Source: an uncultured Clostridia bacterium
Lineage (GTDB): Bacteria > Bacillota > Clostridia > Peptostreptococcales > Anaerovoracaceae
Direction: 5' to 3'
Assembly (NCBI GenBank): GCA_934278965.1
Contig: CAKQWL010000190.1
Span: 1-14,748 of the forward strand
Length of the DNA: 14,748 bases
The translations under genes were made by a program, and so were the position numbers. The notes under the pieces were generated by a model. It was not told where the DNA came from, did no database searches, and was given only the letters and a program-made list of their open reading frames with translations. Shown here in pieces: positions 12,486-14,748 of this stretch. Positions within the stretch are counted from its first letter, which is position 1; each line of letters starts with the position of its first letter.

Positions 12486-14748
12486 ATGAAGTATGAAGAA
12501 GACGGCTTCGATCCGACGCCGTATGATCGTATCCTCAGTGGAATACATACACCGGCACGAGCGGCGGATACCGAAGATGAACAGGACAATGAAGAGATGA
12601 AAAGCCTATCGCAAATAGGCGATGACGCAGAAACGAAAGTACCGGAGCCGGAGTGTACTTTCGACCGTCCGGAAATGCGGGGCGCAGAACCGGTTTCGGA
12701 AGAAAGCTTTGAGAGCATGTTTGCCGCCGACAGAGAAAAAGAAGGGCAGGAAGAGAGAGAAGCCGAAAAAACGGAAGCTGCTGCGAGGGCCGAATCGGAG
12801 GAGCAAGAGCAACACGGTGAGGAAGAGGACAGCGGCACAGAGGAAAAACCGCAAGCAGAGCCGGCGGCTGAAAAAGGGGACGATGTGCTGTCCTCATTGA
12901 GCGAAGAGGAGGACAGTAATAATAGTGTATTGCCGATAAACGATGAGTGTGATGACTGCGGGGAGGAAGAAAACACCCTTCAAAAACAATCCGAGGAGAA
13001 CGGGGAGATCCCGGACACCTTGATGCCGACAGAGGATGATGCGGACGCGGGAGAGCGGATCCCGCTGGAGCATCTTTTGATGGTCAATGATTTGAAGTTT
13101 ACGGAGATTCGGGAAGACAAAAAAACGAGGATTTATTTAGAAGAGGACATTCTGGTCCCGGATATCAAACCGGATTTGGCGGGGATTCTTTCGATGGACG
13201 CAACCGTTCGCTGTAAAGACAAGGAAATCAAAAGCAGTCAAAAGGGCGAGGATCATCTGCGGGTGAACGGCGAGATCGCCCTCGAAACAGTCTACCTCCC
13301 GGAAAAAGCATCCGGAGAATCGCTGGTGACGATCCATTCCAGGCTTCCGTTCAAGACAGACTGGGCGGCCGATGTTCCGCCGTTTTCTTCTGCGGTCATT
13401 CAGCCGACGGTGGAGAGCGTTGATTATATTGTCGTCAATGAACGGAAATTCCGGGCAAAGATTACAGTCGTGCTCACGCTTCGGGAGTATGACAGCCGGT
13501 ATCTGGAACTGTTTGAGGACCTGCAGGGAGAAGAGATCCAGACGCTGAAAGAAAAACTGACCGTAACCGATGTACTCCTAAGAAAGAACGATATTCTGGA
13601 CATTGATGAAGATCTGGTGCTCCGGGAAAACAATCCGGTGCCCGAAAAAATTGTTCGCTGCGGCATTCATGTAGTGGAGAACCATAAACAGATTTTAGCG
13701 GATAAGGCGGTCATCAGCGGATCCATTTATTGCGACATCCTCTATCTGACCGCGCCGGAGGACGGAGAAAATCTGCGGAACGGAGCCTTGGATGCAGAGG
13801 ATTTCCAAGATGTGCCGCTCTCGCCGGAGGCAGAAGAGAGTTTCTGGGAGGATGAGAAGAATGGCCCTCATACAGCGTCAAACTTGGAACCGGCATTTTA
13901 TCAGGGAAAGGTGGAATTCACGCAGTTTATTCCGCTGGATTTGGCAGAGCCGCAGTCCGGCAGCCGAATCGCGTTTGATGAAAGCGGTCTTCGCGTACGG
14001 ATCAAGGAAGTAGAAGAGGATGAAAGCGAAGCTTCTTCCATCGGATTTGCAGTGGAGGGAAGCATCGGAACGACGCTGGAGATATATCACAACCTGGAAG
14101 AAGAGATCGTTACGGATGTTTACCACCGTGAAAAAGAACTTGCTTACAGCAGCGAAGCGTTCGAAGCAAAGACGCTGATCGGAAACGGCGTCACCGAGCT
14201 TACCGCGCGCGAGATCGTTAATATTCCTGCCGAGCGGGGAGACATCGATCGGATCATTTATCTTTCCGGCAAAGTGGAAGAGCTGACAGCCGGCAGCGAA
14301 AATGGAAAAGAGACTGTCAGCGGGAAGGTCGTCGTGGAGCTGCTTGCGATTCCGGCCGAAGAAGGCACAAAGCCGTTCCGGATGCATCACAGTATCCCGT
14401 TCCGCGCGTCGATGGATATTGCGGGGGCCGCGCAGGATATGACAGCGCAAAGCGATGTCTTCATCCGGGATCTCTGGTGCGAAAGAATCAACAGCAGACA
14501 GATCGAGGTCAATGCCGGAATCCTGGCACTCGGAAGTGTTTTCCGAAAGGAAAGTAAAAGCCTGATCAAAGAACCGTATTTTGTCAAGGAGAAAGAAGCC
14601 GAAAAACGACCGGCTTCGATGATTCTCTATATCACGCGGACAGGGGACGATCTTTGGAAGATCGCAAAAAAGTTCCGTACAACGCGGGAAAAAATAAGCC
14701 GGATCAATCATCTTGAGGAGGAGAGACCGGTAGCGGAAGGTACAAAGC
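12486..14748 (+). CDS. SipL/SpoVID-like spore coat morphogenesis protein (partial, runs off the window)
   Basis: 754 codons are visible and the frame is still open at the window end. Seen: a strongly acidic, Glu/Asp-rich, low-complexity N-terminal region (about 1-190) with no recognised domain; repeated SPOCS/DUF3794 units at roughly 215-340 (EDILVPDIKPDLAGIL), 366-545 (NDILDIDEDLVLRE; VISGSIYCDILYLT) and 565-685 (VNIPAERGDIDRIIYLSG); and the start of a C-terminal LysM domain from about 712 (LYITRTGDDLWKIAKKF). Clostridial SipL has SPOCS repeats plus LysM, binds SpoIVA and is needed for coat assembly around the forespore, so the same role is likely. An acidic insertion (about 424-465) interrupts the second repeat. 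Start chosen for GGGGA at 12475-12479, 6 bases upstream. The usual protein is near 500-530 residues, so this one is much longer. Confidence 0.85.
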   Translation, partial: MKYEEDGFDPTPYDRILSGIHTPARAADTEDEQDNEEMKSLSQIGDDAETKVPEPECTFDRPEMRGAEPVSEESFESMFAADREKEGQEEREAEKTEAAARAESEEQEQHGEEEDSGTEEKPQAEPAAEKGDDVLSSLSEEEDSNNSVLPINDECDDCGEEENTLQKQSEENGEIPDTLMPTEDDADAGERIPLEHLLMVNDLKFTEIREDKKTRIYLEEDILVPDIKPDLAGILSMDATVRCKDKEIKSSQKGEDHLRVNGEIALETVYLPEKASGESLVTIHSRLPFKTDWAADVPPFSSAVIQPTVESVDYIVVNERKFRAKITVVLTLREYDSRYLELFEDLQGEEIQTLKEKLTVTDVLLRKNDILDIDEDLVLRENNPVPEKIVRCGIHVVENHKQILADKAVISGSIYCDILYLTAPEDGENLRNGALDAEDFQDVPLSPEAEESFWEDEKNGPHTASNLEPAFYQGKVEFTQFIPLDLAEPQSGSRIAFDESGLRVRIKEVEEDESEASSIGFAVEGSIGTTLEIYHNLEEEIVTDVYHREKELAYSSEAFEAKTLIGNGVTELTAREIVNIPAERGDIDRIIYLSGKVEELTAGSENGKETVSGKVVVELLAIPAEEGTKPFRMHHSIPFRASMDIAGAAQDMTAQSDVFIRDLWCERINSRQIEVNAGILALGSVFRKESKSLIKEPYFVKEKEAEKRPASMILYITRTGDDLWKIAKKFRTTREKISRINHLEEERPVAEGTK

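Noticed and set aside
12740..12960. Possible tandem repeat in the acidic region of the spore protein gene
   Set aside because: Purine-rich GAA/GAG codons recur because of the Glu-rich composition, but no fixed repeat unit is maintained.
12080..12976. Minus-strand Ser-rich open frame of 298 codons
   Set aside because: The Ser runs are the complement of Glu/Asp/Lys codons in the acidic spore protein; it also reads through both terminators.

Overview
The window looks like a chromosomal segment of an anaerobic, spore-forming member of the Clostridia, most likely near the Lachnospiraceae. This rests on a clostridial SipL-type protein (SPOCS/DUF3794 domains plus LysM), Mrp/Mbh-type subunits of Firmicute character, strong AGGAGG-like ribosome binding sites and moderate GC content. 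Everything convincingly coding is on the + strand. No tRNA, rRNA, CRISPR array, insertion sequence or phage gene was seen.

Region 1 (1-7959) is one long operon. After a terminator for an unseen upstream gene (40-80) comes a good housekeeping promoter (TTTACA-N17-TAAGAT, 113-141). Eleven tightly packed, mostly overlapping membrane-protein genes follow, ending at a terminator (7914-7959). The order of the first eight is MrpE, MrpF, MrpG, MrpA-C-terminal half 1 (MbhD/DUF4040), MrpA-C-terminal half 2 (MbhE), MrpB, MrpC, MrpD. This is the order of MbhA to MbhH in the membrane-bound hydrogenases of archaea, but no hydrogenase gene is present here. The operon then adds a second MrpD/NuoL-like antiporter subunit, a small two-helix protein and a third, divergent MrpD-like subunit. 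The expected product is a large multi-subunit cation/proton antiporter in the cytoplasmic membrane.

Region 2 (about 8030-10017) is a signalling cassette: a secreted lipoprotein, an ECF-type sigma factor and a single-pass membrane protein that is probably its anti-sigma factor. The lipoprotein and the outer domain of the anti-sigma protein share a domain. A TGCAAC-N17-TGTA element upstream of the lipoprotein resembles an ECF promoter, suggesting autoregulation. The start of the sigma gene is unclear and may involve a frameshift.

Region 3 (10019-12413) is a two-gene operon behind a near-consensus promoter (TTGAAT-N17-TATAAT). It encodes a short PLP-dependent threonine/serine ammonia-lyase and an atypical Glu/Leu/Phe/Val-dehydrogenase family protein. 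Together they could turn threonine into 2-oxobutyrate and reductively aminate a 2-oxo acid, or deaminate amino acids for energy. Two hairpin terminators in tandem close the operon.

Region 4 (12486 to the window end) is an incomplete gene for a SipL/SpoVID-like spore morphogenesis protein. It has an unusually long acidic N-terminal region, SPOCS repeats and the beginning of a C-terminal LysM domain.
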